A stretch of DNA of 64,000 nt, taken from Alphaproteobacteria bacterium. GTDB taxonomy: Bacteria > Pseudomonadota > Alphaproteobacteria > Micavibrionales > Micavibrionaceae. Below the pieces are notes generated by a model. That model was not told the DNA's origin. It worked only from the letters and a program-made list of their open reading frames with translations, and ran no database searches. The DNA is taken from positions 558,001-622,000 of the forward strand of contig JAUHWR010000001.1 of the NCBI GenBank assembly GCA_030427385.1, written 5' to 3'. Of the stretch, positions 8,784-18,532 are shown piece after piece (positions within the stretch are counted from its first letter, which is position 1; every line of letters starts with the position of its first letter). A program made the position numbers and the translations under genes.

Positions 8784-9851
8784 ATGATACAGAAAAAATT
8801 AGGCATATTAGGCGGCGGACAACTGGGACGGATGAGCGCCATGGCGGCAGCGCGGTTGGGAATACAAACTTTCATTTTTTGCCCGGAGCAGGGATGTCCC
8901 GCATCGCACGTGTCAGCGGGCACATATTTCGCAAACTATGAAAACAAAGAAGCCTTAGCAGAATTTGCAAATATGGTTGATGTGATTACTTATGAATTTG
9001 AAAATATCCCATTGGAAACAGTTAACTATTTGCAATCATTTAAACCGGTTTATCCGGATGATAAGCTTTTAAAAATTTCACAAGATCGTTTGGATGAGAA
9101 AGAGTTCCTAAATAGCATTGGCATTCCCACAGCGCGTTGGATGCCCGTCCTAAATAGTAATGACATTCAATCCGTTTTTAAAGAGTGGGGTGTTGAGGAA
9201 TTTATTCTTAAAACAACGCGCTTTGGCTATGATGGTAAGGGGCAGGCGCGTATAAAGAGCGGCGATGATGCATCAAATGTGTGGAATGATTTGGGTGCTC
9301 AACCGCTAATCGCGGAAGAAATTGTGCCCTTTGAATGCGAAATCTCTGTGATTGTTGCGCGGGATAAATTGGGACAGATGGTGGTTTATGGCCCAATGGA
9401 AAATGAGCATCGCAATAGTATCTTGCATAAAACCCATATGCCGCCGATCTCATATGCAATTAATGATGTGGTGATACAAAATGCTAAAAAAACAATTCAA
9501 CTCCTCGCGGAAGCTGTTGATTTGATTGGTGTTTTAACGCTTGAGATGTTTGTCTGTGCCGATGGCAGCCTGCTTGCCAATGAAATTGCGCCGCGAACGC
9601 ATAATTCCGGACATTGGACAATTGATGCCTGTGTCACATCACAATTTGATAATCATGTGCGCGCCGTTTGCAGCATGAATGTCGGCGCGCCGTCTCAGCA
9701 TAGCGCAGCTGAGATGATGAATTTAATCGGCGAAGATGCGCGTGATGCCTCAAAATATTTGGAGCAATCCAATGCCTGTCTGCATCTATATGGAAAGCAT
9801 GAAATTAGAGAGGGGCGTAAAATGGGGCATGTTACGTTTTTGAAAGATTGA
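8784..9851 (+). CDS. purK: N5-carboxyaminoimidazole ribonucleotide synthase
   Basis: ATP-grasp enzyme of purine synthesis that carboxylates aminoimidazole ribonucleotide with bicarbonate and ATP. Of 355 residues, normal length. The N-terminal motif GGGQLGRM is at 10-17. The ATP-grasp core is seen in KTTRFGYDGKGQ and in EEIVPFECEISV, and the metal-binding region LANEIAPRTHNSGHWT is intact. AGAGG lies about 7 nt before the ATG. The usual partner purE is not next to it in this window. Convergent with hemF, 6 nt apart. Confidence 0.96.
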   Translation: MIQKKLGILGGGQLGRMSAMAAARLGIQTFIFCPEQGCPASHVSAGTYFANYENKEALAEFANMVDVITYEFENIPLETVNYLQSFKPVYPDDKLLKISQDRLDEKEFLNSIGIPTARWMPVLNSNDIQSVFKEWGVEEFILKTTRFGYDGKGQARIKSGDDASNVWNDLGAQPLIAEEIVPFECEISVIVARDKLGQMVVYGPMENEHRNSILHKTHMPPISYAINDVVIQNAKKTIQLLAEAVDLIGVLTLEMFVCADGSLLANEIAPRTHNSGHWTIDACVTSQFDNHVRAVCSMNVGAPSQHSAAEMMNLIGEDARDASKYLEQSNACLHLYGKHEIREGRKMGHVTFLKD

Positions 9852-9857
9852 GCAATA

Positions 9858-10715
9858 TTACCACTTAACCTCCGGTGGCATGGACATTAAAATGGCCTCT
9901 GTATTGCCGCCGGTCATAAGACCGAATCGTGTGCCGCGATCATGAAGAAGGTTGAATTCCACATAACGTCCCCGGCGATAAAGCTGATGTTCACGCTCCT
10001 CCGCGCTCCATGTCTTATCTTTATGACGGCTGACAATGTCAGGGTATATTTGTAAAAACGTCTCGCCCACATCTTTGGTAAAAGCAAAGCTTTTTTCCCA
10101 GTCTTCCTCAATATAATCATAAAAAATACCGCCCATTCCGCGGGGCTCATCACGGTGAGGCAGAAAGAAATATTCGTCACACCATTCTTTAAAACGTGGA
10201 TAATCGGCAACATCCTTATGCCGCTCGCAAGCACCTTTAAGCGCGGCGTGAAAATCCTGCCCATCTTGAGCATGTGCGTTCATAAACATTGGCGTCAAAT
10301 CCGCTCCGCCGCCAAACCAACACTTAGAGGTGCAGATCATGCGCGTATTCATATGTACAGCAGGTACATGCGGGGATCGCGGGTGAACTACCAATGATAT
10401 GCCCGATGCCCAAAATTCGCCGTTACTCTCGGCAGCGCCCGGAATTTCAGCGGCAAATTTATCGGAAAAAGTGCCATAAACCTCGGAAAAATTAACTCCC
10501 GCTTTCTCAAAGACATCGCCGCCACGCAACAACCCCATCCGCCCGCCGCCTTTTAGTGGGGATTGGGAAGAAGATGAAGGCTCTTTCTGCCAGTCGGTCA
10601 GTTTAAATGCGGTATTATCCTCAAACGTCTCGAGCCGCGCGCATATCTTCTCTTGTAAGGTTTTAAACCAAGTGCATACTTGTTTTTGTTGTGAGGTTAA
10701 GTCAGTAAATATCAT
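9858..10715 (-). CDS. hemF: oxygen-dependent coproporphyrinogen III oxidase
   Basis: Converts coproporphyrinogen III to protoporphyrinogen IX with oxygen, a late haem step. It is 285 residues, in the family range. The signature NTRMICTSKCWFGGGADLTP and the metal-site region EYFFLPHRDEPRGMGG are present, as is VFEKAGVNFSEVYG. A short serine- and glycine-rich stretch at about 47-63 replaces the usual glycine loop before VFEKAGVN. Presence of HemF implies that the organism makes haem aerobically. It stands alone, convergent to purK. Confidence 0.96.
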   Translation of the reverse strand: MIFTDLTSQQKQVCTWFKTLQEKICARLETFEDNTAFKLTDWQKEPSSSSQSPLKGGGRMGLLRGGDVFEKAGVNFSEVYGTFSDKFAAEIPGAAESNGEFWASGISLVVHPRSPHVPAVHMNTRMICTSKCWFGGGADLTPMFMNAHAQDGQDFHAALKGACERHKDVADYPRFKEWCDEYFFLPHRDEPRGMGGIFYDYIEEDWEKSFAFTKDVGETFLQIYPDIVSRHKDKTWSAEEREHQLYRRGRYVEFNLLHDRGTRFGLMTGGNTEAILMSMPPEVKW

Positions 10716-10848
10716 GGTTGTAAAATCTAATGAAAACCCCGTGGTGGCGCAAGGGGTAACACTGTTTGTTGGTATTATATCAACTATTAAGTTGTATTTC
10801 GTGAATTTTCTTGCTTTCAGAAGTCTGGATAGTATATGTTTTTGATGT

Positions 10849-10876
10849 ATGTAGAGAGTTTTATGTAGAGAGTTTT
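10849..10876. repeat. tandem duplication of a 14-mer
   Basis: The 14-mer ATGTAGAGAGTTTT occurs twice back to back at 10849-10862 and 10863-10876. It lies in the 257-nt gap between hemF and the four-gene operon, about 100 nt before the first ATG. The rest of that gap (10716-10972) is AT-rich and shows no gene or strong promoter. Confidence 0.85.
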
Positions 10877-10972
10877 TTGTGAGGGAAAGATAAATTTGTC
10901 ATATTTTTATAGTAAAATTTGCTAATAAACGCCTTTTATTGTAGAATAAGGCATAATTTAACAGGGTAAGAC

Positions 10973-11956
10973 ATGAGTTTATTAAGGAATATCGGTGTTG
11001 GTGGACAAGGGCTTCTCCGGGGCGTGGCGTCCGGTGTTGCTTCTTTGGCAGATATTCCAAGCGCCCTTGGGAATGTTGGTGTTGCTGCCATAAATGTATT
11101 CAAAGAAGATAATTTAGAGTATTTTGAAGGGTACAATTTTGGCGGTAGGGCGGCGGAAGCGGTGACATTTGATGCCATGAGGCCAAAAAATGATACAGAG
11201 CGAGTGATTTTTGCTGGAACCCAAGCGGTTGGAGAAGTCGGCTCACTCGTCGTAGCGAGTATAGCGACGGCGGGGGCCGGTGCGGCGGTTGGTGCCGGGC
11301 TTGTCGCATCGCGAGGCGCATCTGCGGCAAGGCTTTTAAATCCGTTAGTTGTTACAACAAAATTAGATAAAGCCATGACGGGTGTTACGGTTGGTGCAAC
11401 GGGGCTTCGGGCCAATAATATCTTTGAGGAAGATGAGAGTGCGGCTAATATTGCGCAGGAAATAACTGTTGATGCTGCGGCGTCTATTCTTTCTGATTCT
11501 AACCAAAGAAATGAAGACTTAAAAGAGGCTTTGGAGGGGATTTATTCTGAATTTGCCGACATTAATAAGGCTCTTGAAGACAATGGATTAACAAGTAAAG
11601 AGCGCCAAAGTTATCTTGATCGTATTGGACAATTAAATCAAGCGGATGTGATTATACAGGAAGTATTAAGTGGTGATTTAACCGATAGTCTCATTAGTGA
11701 TCGGATGCAACGTCTTAAGGAGATAATTCCTGAGGCGTTTAAAGAAGAACAAGGTAGTATTGTTTCTCCTGTTACAGATCGAGGTCATGCCGCCTTATCC
11801 ATTCAAGCCCCATTTATTCAGGGTGTTGAGGGCTCAAAGGGAGCGCCGGAGGCACTTGCTTGGGATAGCCCAAAATTAGGAGGGTTACTCGGCGGACCTC
11901 TAGATGCCGAGCCAGTGACCACAACAGGCAATGTGTTGCCAAGAGTATTCGCATAA
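10973..11956 (+). CDS. hypothetical protein with glycine/alanine-rich membrane segment
   Basis: First gene of a four-gene operon. No family recognised, 327 residues. The N-terminus (MSLLRNIGVGGQGLLRGVAS) is glycine-rich and amphipathic. A hydrophobic Gly/Ala-rich stretch at about 82-112 could be one or two membrane helices. The region at about 155-245 is acidic and helical with likely coiled coil (IYSEFADINKALEDN, then YLDRIGQLNQ). The C-terminus is low in charge and proline/glycine-rich (LGGLLGGPLDAEPV). No signal peptide. The composition recalls membrane-inserting or structural proteins, but I assign no function. It is followed after 16 nt by the next gene. Confidence 0.75.
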   Translation: MSLLRNIGVGGQGLLRGVASGVASLADIPSALGNVGVAAINVFKEDNLEYFEGYNFGGRAAEAVTFDAMRPKNDTERVIFAGTQAVGEVGSLVVASIATAGAGAAVGAGLVASRGASAARLLNPLVVTTKLDKAMTGVTVGATGLRANNIFEEDESAANIAQEITVDAAASILSDSNQRNEDLKEALEGIYSEFADINKALEDNGLTSKERQSYLDRIGQLNQADVIIQEVLSGDLTDSLISDRMQRLKEIIPEAFKEEQGSIVSPVTDRGHAALSIQAPFIQGVEGSKGAPEALAWDSPKLGGLLGGPLDAEPVTTTGNVLPRVFA

Positions 11957-11972
11957 CAAAGGAAAAAGTATT

Positions 11973-14165
11973 ATGTCAGTAGCTATTTTGAAAACAATAT
12001 TAAATGCGGCCGCACATGAATCGAGCGCATTGACTCGATTTGTAAGTTCTGCAGAGCATTTGGACGGTTTGGCGAACGCTGTGAGGAATAAAAATGTCAC
12101 TAATTATTTGGATGATTTAGAAACTACATACCATATGACTCATTCAGCGGAGGACTTGGCAAGTATCAGATCTCTAAAATCAGATCCTCAATTTTTATCA
12201 ATAACATCGCGTCTTAGCAGTGGCGGGCGCTTGGCTAAGTTAGATGCGGTTGGGGAGCGTCTTGGACGTATAGGAAAGCTTTCAGATGACGCTGCGGGTG
12301 CAGAAGTTAATAACATATCACGCGATTTAAATAAAATTATGGGGTATGGTAAAAACAGTCCAGAAGCAGCAAGGATTGCAGACAGTGTTGAAGACGTTGC
12401 AGCATCAGCGCGTGCTGTACATGTGACAAATGATGCCCATCAGTCTCAGCGTGCGGCTTTAAGGGCCGCGGCGGAAGCGGCAGAAGTAGCTGCGCGTGCA
12501 GATAGTCGTTCAAAAACCACTAGAAATACGCTTATAGCAGGAACTGTATTAGGAACTGGGGGTGTTTTTTCTTCACACGTACTTGCACAAATTGATAAAA
12601 TATCAGGGGCCGGTTTATCGACAGAAGCTGCAGATATCGTATTTGATAAGGTTGAGGAACAGATAGAGGCAGGTGTTGATGTTGAGGAGGCTCTTCAAAC
12701 TTTAGGAACTGTGTATGATGGTGTCCATTATGTAATTGATCCTTTGGATCAATCTAGAGAAGAGGCATCAATGCAACTTATTCGTAGAACGAATATTCCT
12801 GATGGTGTTGCGCCTACCGCAGAGCAAATTCGCCAGATGCACACATCTGCTGTTTTGGCCAATTTAACGGATGCACCTGATTTTGCAGTGCATGCAGGTT
12901 TGATAGGGTATGAAGTCGATACACTTGTAAAACATGGTCAAATTGCGGAGGCAGATGCCAACGCAGAGTATGTCAATCGTTTCTCGGGGTTCATAGCTGA
13001 GAATATGGACTATGTGGCTTTTGAAGATTATCCTATTACGCCTGATATTGTTGAGGATATTATTCGTACGGATAGTTCAGTAGGTGGGCGTATAGTAAGT
13101 GGTATGCCAGAAACATTTGCCGGGATCTTTGCTAGTCAGATTCCTGAGTTGGCAGAAAGACATCCTGAGCTGACTAAATATGTTGAGGCTGAACCGTCTT
13201 CTATAATGGCAGATAGTAGAGATGTTGTGAGAGACGCAACAGCATCGGGAAAAGACAGTTTAGCAATCTTGAGAGGTGATCCTCTTGGAATTTTAGGATC
13301 TGCGGCTTCTGAATTAAAGGGGGATTTTTTTGATGCTGTTGGACAGGGTGATAAATTAATGAATGCCGCCTTTGGAATGGCAGGAATTGAGAATGAAGCC
13401 ACGCAGAATTTTATAAAAGCGATTGCCGCATTTTTAGTGGTGGGTAAATTAGGAAATATAATTGGTGATAGAACTGGATTAGATAGCTCCAATGGGGGAA
13501 TGAAAGGCCTTGCAGGTATTGGACTTGAGTTTGCTACGCTAGGTGCTATGTTTTCGGCGGCTTATATGGTTATGCAAGGCAAGTCTTCGGAGGAGGTTTT
13601 TGACTCAGCCGTATCGAATTTTTCTGACTGGGGTGGAAAAGCCATTAATTTTGGCAAGGAATGGGTCGGCAATGATGGGGAAGAGGGTGTTCAGTCTTCA
13701 GGAGCATCTTTTGCAGAAGATATAGAACGTAGTAGCGAGGGCATGGTTAGAACATCCCCTGAAGCAATACAAAGTCTCGAAGCTTTATTAACATCTCCAG
13801 AAATTAACGATCTGGTCGTTAATGTAACAGGGGAAAATGATATGCTTCAAGAACTAGAATCCATGATAGAGATTGGTGATGTTGAGCATGCAGGAATTAC
13901 TGTCCATTCAAAGCTTGCCAATATGAGAGATGAGGTTGCAAGTAGAACGCCAACGGAAGAATTTAAATTCTTGTTAGAAAGTATTGACGTTGAGGTTAGT
14001 AGAGTTGGAGCCGCTATGGAAGCTGCAGGATATTCAATTCCTCAAGCCGTAACGACGACTGCTTCTCCGGTTCAGGCACCAGCAAATGTAGTGCCTGATG
14101 AGGATATCGATTTTGAAGCAGTCGGTGGGAGCTCAGCGGGGCTTGTAATGAGTACCCGGAGTTAA
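11973..14165 (+). CDS. large helical membrane-associated hypothetical protein, 730 aa
   Basis: Second gene of the operon; no family recognised. The start MSVAILKTIL was chosen because AAGGA lies 9 nt upstream and the frame then begins after the previous stop; an ATG 14 codons earlier would overlap it. The first 180 residues are helical and charged, with an Ala/Arg-rich stretch (AALRAAAEAAEVAARAD) just before a hydrophobic segment at about 185-205. Two more hydrophobic segments lie around 488-508 and 520-545. Between them are long acidic helical regions. The arrangement suggests an inner-membrane protein or a membrane-active secreted one. Four nt separate it from the AIM24-like gene. Confidence 0.78.
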   Translation: MSVAILKTILNAAAHESSALTRFVSSAEHLDGLANAVRNKNVTNYLDDLETTYHMTHSAEDLASIRSLKSDPQFLSITSRLSSGGRLAKLDAVGERLGRIGKLSDDAAGAEVNNISRDLNKIMGYGKNSPEAARIADSVEDVAASARAVHVTNDAHQSQRAALRAAAEAAEVAARADSRSKTTRNTLIAGTVLGTGGVFSSHVLAQIDKISGAGLSTEAADIVFDKVEEQIEAGVDVEEALQTLGTVYDGVHYVIDPLDQSREEASMQLIRRTNIPDGVAPTAEQIRQMHTSAVLANLTDAPDFAVHAGLIGYEVDTLVKHGQIAEADANAEYVNRFSGFIAENMDYVAFEDYPITPDIVEDIIRTDSSVGGRIVSGMPETFAGIFASQIPELAERHPELTKYVEAEPSSIMADSRDVVRDATASGKDSLAILRGDPLGILGSAASELKGDFFDAVGQGDKLMNAAFGMAGIENEATQNFIKAIAAFLVVGKLGNIIGDRTGLDSSNGGMKGLAGIGLEFATLGAMFSAAYMVMQGKSSEEVFDSAVSNFSDWGGKAINFGKEWVGNDGEEGVQSSGASFAEDIERSSEGMVRTSPEAIQSLEALLTSPEINDLVVNVTGENDMLQELESMIEIGDVEHAGITVHSKLANMRDEVASRTPTEEFKFLLESIDVEVSRVGAAMEAAGYSIPQAVTTTASPVQAPANVVPDEDIDFEAVGGSSAGLVMSTRS

Positions 14166-14169
14166 AAAA

Positions 14170-15078
14170 ATGCAACATATGCCGTTAAATCCCCGGGCCT
14201 CTACTTATTTTAATGGGGCAGCTCAAACACAAGGGTTTGAATTTCGCATTACGGGTAAAAACAGGCCAAATTTAGAATTAGTCATTGAACAAGGTATGAG
14301 GTTTTATGTCACTCGGGGGGAAAAAACATCACGTTCCGCGCGTGATGATTTTGGATTTGGGCCGAGTTCTAAGCCAACACCCATTGGGACTGGTTTTGAT
14401 GTCTTAAATCGTATGATTGGACATGGACTAGATTCATGGTTGCTGTCAAAATATGAAAATAATACGTCCGGTAATCTAGGTGCTACACTTGCTGCACCGG
14501 ATGAGGGTGATATTATTGCGATTAATATGGATGAGGTCGGTGGTTCTATTCTGGCCAAAAGATCAAGTTATTTTGCGGGGACGCATACTGTGCGTCCTAG
14601 TTGGGGGCTTGATTTACAAATGTGGCATTGGCTCGGTTTGCCATCTCCCATTTTGGGGGAAGGTAAACTTTTATGGCAACAAATTTATGCGCCTAAGGAT
14701 GACAAAAAACAACAGCAGGCCAATAAGGGGGGGAAATATAAATTTCCTGAATTGCCCGGCAGAGAACATATTGAAGAAGCTGAAATGCATTTACCTTCAA
14801 AAAATTGGGCATTTTTATATGCGCCCGGCGATGTAAGAGTGATAGATTTGACACCTGATCATCCTCAAGAAATGATTAGGCGGGGTAGTGTACTTGCCCT
14901 AACCCCCCATGTTAGAAGAGGGGCGTGGTTTACAAAAAGCGGATTATTAAGTAATGCGCTTAATTTAGTTTTAAAAAATGATGGGGAGTCGTTTTTGAGC
15001 CCTACATTTACTACACGTGGAAACGATATTATTGACGCGAAAGGCCCTTGTAGGCTATGGCTATCAAACGATTTATAA
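14170..15078 (+). CDS. AIM24-like protein (TRAP-like beta fold)
   Basis: Third gene of the operon, 302 residues, soluble. It has the pattern of the AIM24/TIGR00266 family: an opening FRITGKNRPNLELVIEQGM, a middle GDIIAINMD followed by AKRSSYFAGTHTV (family: exposed first-layer strand then a loop), a second layer with APGDVRVIDL and GSVLALTP, and the ending GPCRLWLSND, which matches the family's GpGxVWLqs end. Families of this kind are known from mitochondrial AIM24 and many bacterial proteins of poorly known role. GGAG lies 8 nt before the ATG. The domain call is from pattern recognition, not a search. A lysine/glutamine-rich loop at about 178-192 is unusual. Confidence 0.65.
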   Translation: MQHMPLNPRASTYFNGAAQTQGFEFRITGKNRPNLELVIEQGMRFYVTRGEKTSRSARDDFGFGPSSKPTPIGTGFDVLNRMIGHGLDSWLLSKYENNTSGNLGATLAAPDEGDIIAINMDEVGGSILAKRSSYFAGTHTVRPSWGLDLQMWHWLGLPSPILGEGKLLWQQIYAPKDDKKQQQANKGGKYKFPELPGREHIEEAEMHLPSKNWAFLYAPGDVRVIDLTPDHPQEMIRRGSVLALTPHVRRGAWFTKSGLLSNALNLVLKNDGESFLSPTFTTRGNDIIDAKGPCRLWLSNDL

Positions 15079-15105
15079 GTAAAATTTATTTAGAGGAGTT
15101 AAAAT

Positions 15106-15666
15106 ATGAAACAAGATACATCAACATTTTGGGCGGGTACAAAAGATAGGTTTGGAACTGCTATAGCGCTTGTAGGTTTATCGGCGGCTCTACCTGCATC
15201 AAGTTTATTAACGGCAGCGGCAGGACTTGCTACTATAAATCTGCTTTCTGCACCTATTAGGCAGACATCTCATAATGTTGTTCGTGATATCCCGCTTATG
15301 GGAGGAGGGTTAGGATGGGCAACAAAAACGAATGCAAGATTGGCAGTTGCCGCCTTTGCCACTGCAACTGCTGTAAATGCCTTTGACGACGATTATAGCT
15401 TTAATGCGGGATATTGTAATGGAGCTGAATGCATACCTCCAGCGGTAAGCGAAACTTATTTCGAGAGTGCTAAACCTATATTTAGATCACTTGAAGGAAT
15501 CGGTGAAGTTCCAAAGAGTATGGCTTCCTTTGTTTTCTCTTTAGCCGGCGATATTACAGGTGTCGATAATCCCTTAAATACAAGAAATACAAACGCTGTT
15601 ATTATTAAAGGTGAGAACAAAATGAATGACAAGATAGATGAGGCCATGGCCTCTTTAAATCAATGA
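15106..15666 (+). CDS. small membrane hypothetical protein, 186 aa
   Basis: Last gene of the operon; family unknown. AGGAG lies 7 nt before the ATG. Two hydrophobic segments: about 18-43 (TAIALVGLSAALPASSLL and on) and about 79-93 (ARLAVAAFATATAV). Between them is a short basic loop with glycines. After the second segment a hydrophilic part contains a Cys pair (YCNGAEC). The C-terminus is polar. Its 3-prime end overlaps the convergent M16 peptidase gene by 12 nt. Confidence 0.72.
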   Translation: MKQDTSTFWAGTKDRFGTAIALVGLSAALPASSLLTAAAGLATINLLSAPIRQTSHNVVRDIPLMGGGLGWATKTNARLAVAAFATATAVNAFDDDYSFNAGYCNGAECIPPAVSETYFESAKPIFRSLEGIGEVPKSMASFVFSLAGDITGVDNPLNTRNTNAVIIKGENKMNDKIDEAMASLNQ

Positions 15667-16914
15667 TTTTATATTCGTAAAATTTTTCAGATCTTTCAAT
15701 GGTCCTAATGCAGCAAGTGTTGGAACGGCGGAGAAGATATTTACGGCCAAGGTTTGAATGGTTGGTGCTGTTACGTTGTCTATGCGCTCAATTATTTTTT
15801 CAGTATCAGGAAGCTTTCCGAAGTTTAGCAAATATTTGGCTTGTCTGTCGGCGCGGGAGAGCATGGATTCGCGGCCCATTAGCAGGGCGGCGCGGATTTG
15901 GGCTTTGGCGCGGGCAAGCTCGTCATTGGTAACGGGCTCATCACGTATTTTGTGAAGTTCCGTGCATATCACGGGAATTAATTCCTTTAAACTTTCGGGG
16001 CCTGTTCCGGCATAGATTTCGAATTGACCGCTATCGCGTAGAACGCTGTGGTGGCTGTAAACGCTATAGACGAGACCGCGTTTTTCACGGATTTCCTGAA
16101 ATAGACGGCTGCTCATTCCGCCGCCAAGGATGGTGGAAAGGAGTAGGGCGGCCTCATAATTATCAGATGTGCGGGCGATGCCTTCAAAGCCCAATACGAT
16201 ATGCGCTTGTTCCAAATCTTTTTCCAGACGTGTTTCGCCGCCTTTATATAGTGGTTGAGGCGCAGGCGTTGGATTTGTATCAGAGGTCATAGATGAAAAC
16301 GCCGCTTCGGCGCGTTTTACAAAATCATCATGATCGACATAACCCGCAGCAGATAGAATGATATTTTTTGGCGTGTAAAATGCAGCCGTGTATTTCGCTA
16401 GCGCATCATGCGGCATGGCGGCGACGATTTCCGATGTACCCAAAATCGGCGCGCCGACGGATTGGTCCGGATAGGCGGTTTGTTGGTACAAATCAAAAAT
16501 CAGATCATCGGGCGTATCATTGGTCATGCCGATTTCTTGAAGGATAACGTGGCGTTCCTTTTCCAATTCATCTTGTGGAAATTGATGGTTTTGCATGATA
16601 TCGGCGAGAAGATCGAGCGCGAGCGGCATATCATCTTTAAGAAGGTGAATATAATAAGCGGTATGCTCGCGACTGGTATAGGCATTCATTTGACCGCCCA
16701 CGCTCTCAATTTCCGAGGCAATATCCATGGCGTTACGCTTTTTGGTGCCTTTAAACATCATATGTTCCACCAAATGAGCAATCCCGTTGAGCTTAAGATC
16801 TTCATAGCGCGTACCGACATCGCACCAAACACCCATAGCAACCGAATGCATTTCCGGCACATGGTCAGTTACGACACGCATGCCGTTGGAAAGAGTGGAT
16901 ATTTGGAGTGTCAT
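15655..16914 (-). CDS. M16-family zinc peptidase (processing peptidase-like)
   Basis: Inverzincin protease of 419 residues, related to the mitochondrial processing peptidase beta subunit and rickettsial homologues. The inverted zinc motif HLVEH is at 47-51, and the distal glutamate ligand is Glu127 in VILQEIGM. The C-terminal half has the family's glycine-rich loop (LGGGMSSRLFQEIREKRGL). There is no signal peptide, so a cytosolic peptide-degrading or processing role is likely. Its ATG overlaps the thrC stop by 4 nt (ATGA), a common alphaproteobacterial arrangement. Confidence 0.93.
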   Translation of the reverse strand: MTLQISTLSNGMRVVTDHVPEMHSVAMGVWCDVGTRYEDLKLNGIAHLVEHMMFKGTKKRNAMDIASEIESVGGQMNAYTSREHTAYYIHLLKDDMPLALDLLADIMQNHQFPQDELEKERHVILQEIGMTNDTPDDLIFDLYQQTAYPDQSVGAPILGTSEIVAAMPHDALAKYTAAFYTPKNIILSAAGYVDHDDFVKRAEAAFSSMTSDTNPTPAPQPLYKGGETRLEKDLEQAHIVLGFEGIARTSDNYEAALLLSTILGGGMSSRLFQEIREKRGLVYSVYSHHSVLRDSGQFEIYAGTGPESLKELIPVICTELHKIRDEPVTNDELARAKAQIRAALLMGRESMLSRADRQAKYLLNFGKLPDTEKIIERIDNVTAPTIQTLAVNIFSAVPTLAALGPLKDLKNFTNIKSLI

Positions 16915-18296
16915 ATGCGGTCTTTTACAAAGGTTTTAATTTTTTTGAGATCATTCTCAATCGGGGTTAAAAATTCCGGTAAATCCATAATTTCAGCCAG
17001 CTTATGCGGCACGTCCGGATATTTTCCAATAGCGCGTTTAACGGCATCGGGGAACTTTGCGGGATGGGCGCAGGCAAGGGAAACGGTTTTACCGGACAGA
17101 CGTGCCTTTTTTGCGGCATTTACGCCAATGGCGCTGTGGGGATCAAGTAGATAACCGGTATTTTGATATGTATCAGCGATCGTTTGAATTGTTTCTTCTT
17201 CACTACAACGATATGCTTTAAAATCCTGCTGAGCGCGGGCGAGTTTTTCATCGCCAACCTTCATATGCCCGCTTTCGGCGAATTGTGTCATAAGGCCGGA
17301 TAGCATGCCGGCGTCATGATCCATTAGCTCAAACAAATAACGCTCAAAGTTACTTGAGATCTGGATGTCCATTGAGGGGCTAATGGTCTGTTTAACTTTG
17401 TCTTTTTTCATTTCCCCAGTTTCAAAAAAGCGGGTAATGATGTCGTTGGTATTAGTACCGATTACAAGGTCGCCAATACTAACGCCAATTTTTCTGGCAC
17501 AATGAGCGGCAAACACATTGCCAAAATTTCCCGTTGGAACGGAGAAGTTTACGGGTTCTGCAGGGCCAAGGCGCACGGAGGCGGAGACATAATAGGCGAT
17601 TTGTGCGCAAATGCGCGCCCAATTAATGGAATTTACGGCGGATAGGTTAACTTGCTCTCGGAAGCCTTTATCTGCAAACATGGCTTTGACGATGGCCTGA
17701 CAATCATCAAACGTGCCCTCTACGGCGATGTTTTTGACGTTTTTAGCATCAATCGTGGTCATTTGCTTGCGCTGCACTTCGGATGTGCGTCCGCGTGGAT
17801 GCAGGATAAAGATATTAATATTTTCACAATGGCGGCATGCTTCAATTGCAGCAGAGCCTGTATCACCGGAGGTCGCACCAACGATTGTAATTTTTTCTCC
17901 GCGTTTTTTTAAAGTATAATCAAAAAGTTGTCCCAATAATTGCAGGGCATAATCCTTAAAGGCAAGAGTCGGGCCGTGGAATAATTCCATGATCCAGAAG
18001 TTATCTTCGATTTCAACTAAGGGGGCGATATCGGGATGGTCGAATATTCTCGAGCTATAGGTTTTTTTTATAATCTCTGCCAAATCCTCTTCGGGGATGT
18101 CATCTTTGCAAAATTGATTGAGGACATGCGCGGCGATATGGGCGTAGTGGCCGGTAGAAAACGAGTCTAATTTAGAAGGTTTTAATTGAGGCCAGTCATT
18201 TGGTAAATATAACCCCCCATCATGGGCCATACCATTAAGCAGCGTATCTTCAAAGCTGATATTTGTTTTGGTGTTGCGCGTCGAAAAATAATACAT
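16911..18296 (-). CDS. thrC: threonine synthase
   Basis: PLP enzyme that converts O-phosphohomoserine to threonine. Of 461 residues, type with the extended N-terminal lid found in proteobacteria. The PLP lysine is Lys114 in LAFKDYALQL. The phosphate-binding loop GATSGDTGSAA is present, as is SVPTGNFGNVFAA. The start MYYFSTRNTK fits the family's usual N-terminus. Translationally coupled to the M16 peptidase. The gap upstream (18297-18532, 236 nt) divides it from the divergent pilus block and must hold promoters for both; I see no clear elements there. Confidence 0.96.
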   Translation of the reverse strand: MYYFSTRNTKTNISFEDTLLNGMAHDGGLYLPNDWPQLKPSKLDSFSTGHYAHIAAHVLNQFCKDDIPEEDLAEIIKKTYSSRIFDHPDIAPLVEIEDNFWIMELFHGPTLAFKDYALQLLGQLFDYTLKKRGEKITIVGATSGDTGSAAIEACRHCENINIFILHPRGRTSEVQRKQMTTIDAKNVKNIAVEGTFDDCQAIVKAMFADKGFREQVNLSAVNSINWARICAQIAYYVSASVRLGPAEPVNFSVPTGNFGNVFAAHCARKIGVSIGDLVIGTNTNDIITRFFETGEMKKDKVKQTISPSMDIQISSNFERYLFELMDHDAGMLSGLMTQFAESGHMKVGDEKLARAQQDFKAYRCSEEETIQTIADTYQNTGYLLDPHSAIGVNAAKKARLSGKTVSLACAHPAKFPDAVKRAIGKYPDVPHKLAEIMDLPEFLTPIENDLKKIKTFVKDRI

Positions 18297-18532
18297 ATTA
18301 ACTCTTTTGATTTTCAGGTTATGATATATGTGTTTGTTGGCTTAAAACAAGTAATTTGTCCAAGGGAATTGGTCTTATATAAGAATTAAGCGCGTCAAAA
18401 TAGTGATATGTTCTTATGAGTGATTCATAATTTATGCCAATTCCATTGCAAGATTGCGATACATAGATTAAATTTAAAGAGAATCAATGGATTAATCTGT
18501 CCGTATATCTATCTATCAGTATCGCGTTCGCT

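Noticed and set aside
16408-17154. A 248-codon plus-strand open frame
   Set aside because: It is fully antisense to the clear M16 peptidase and thrC genes, has no ribosome site and its peptide shows no fold-like pattern.
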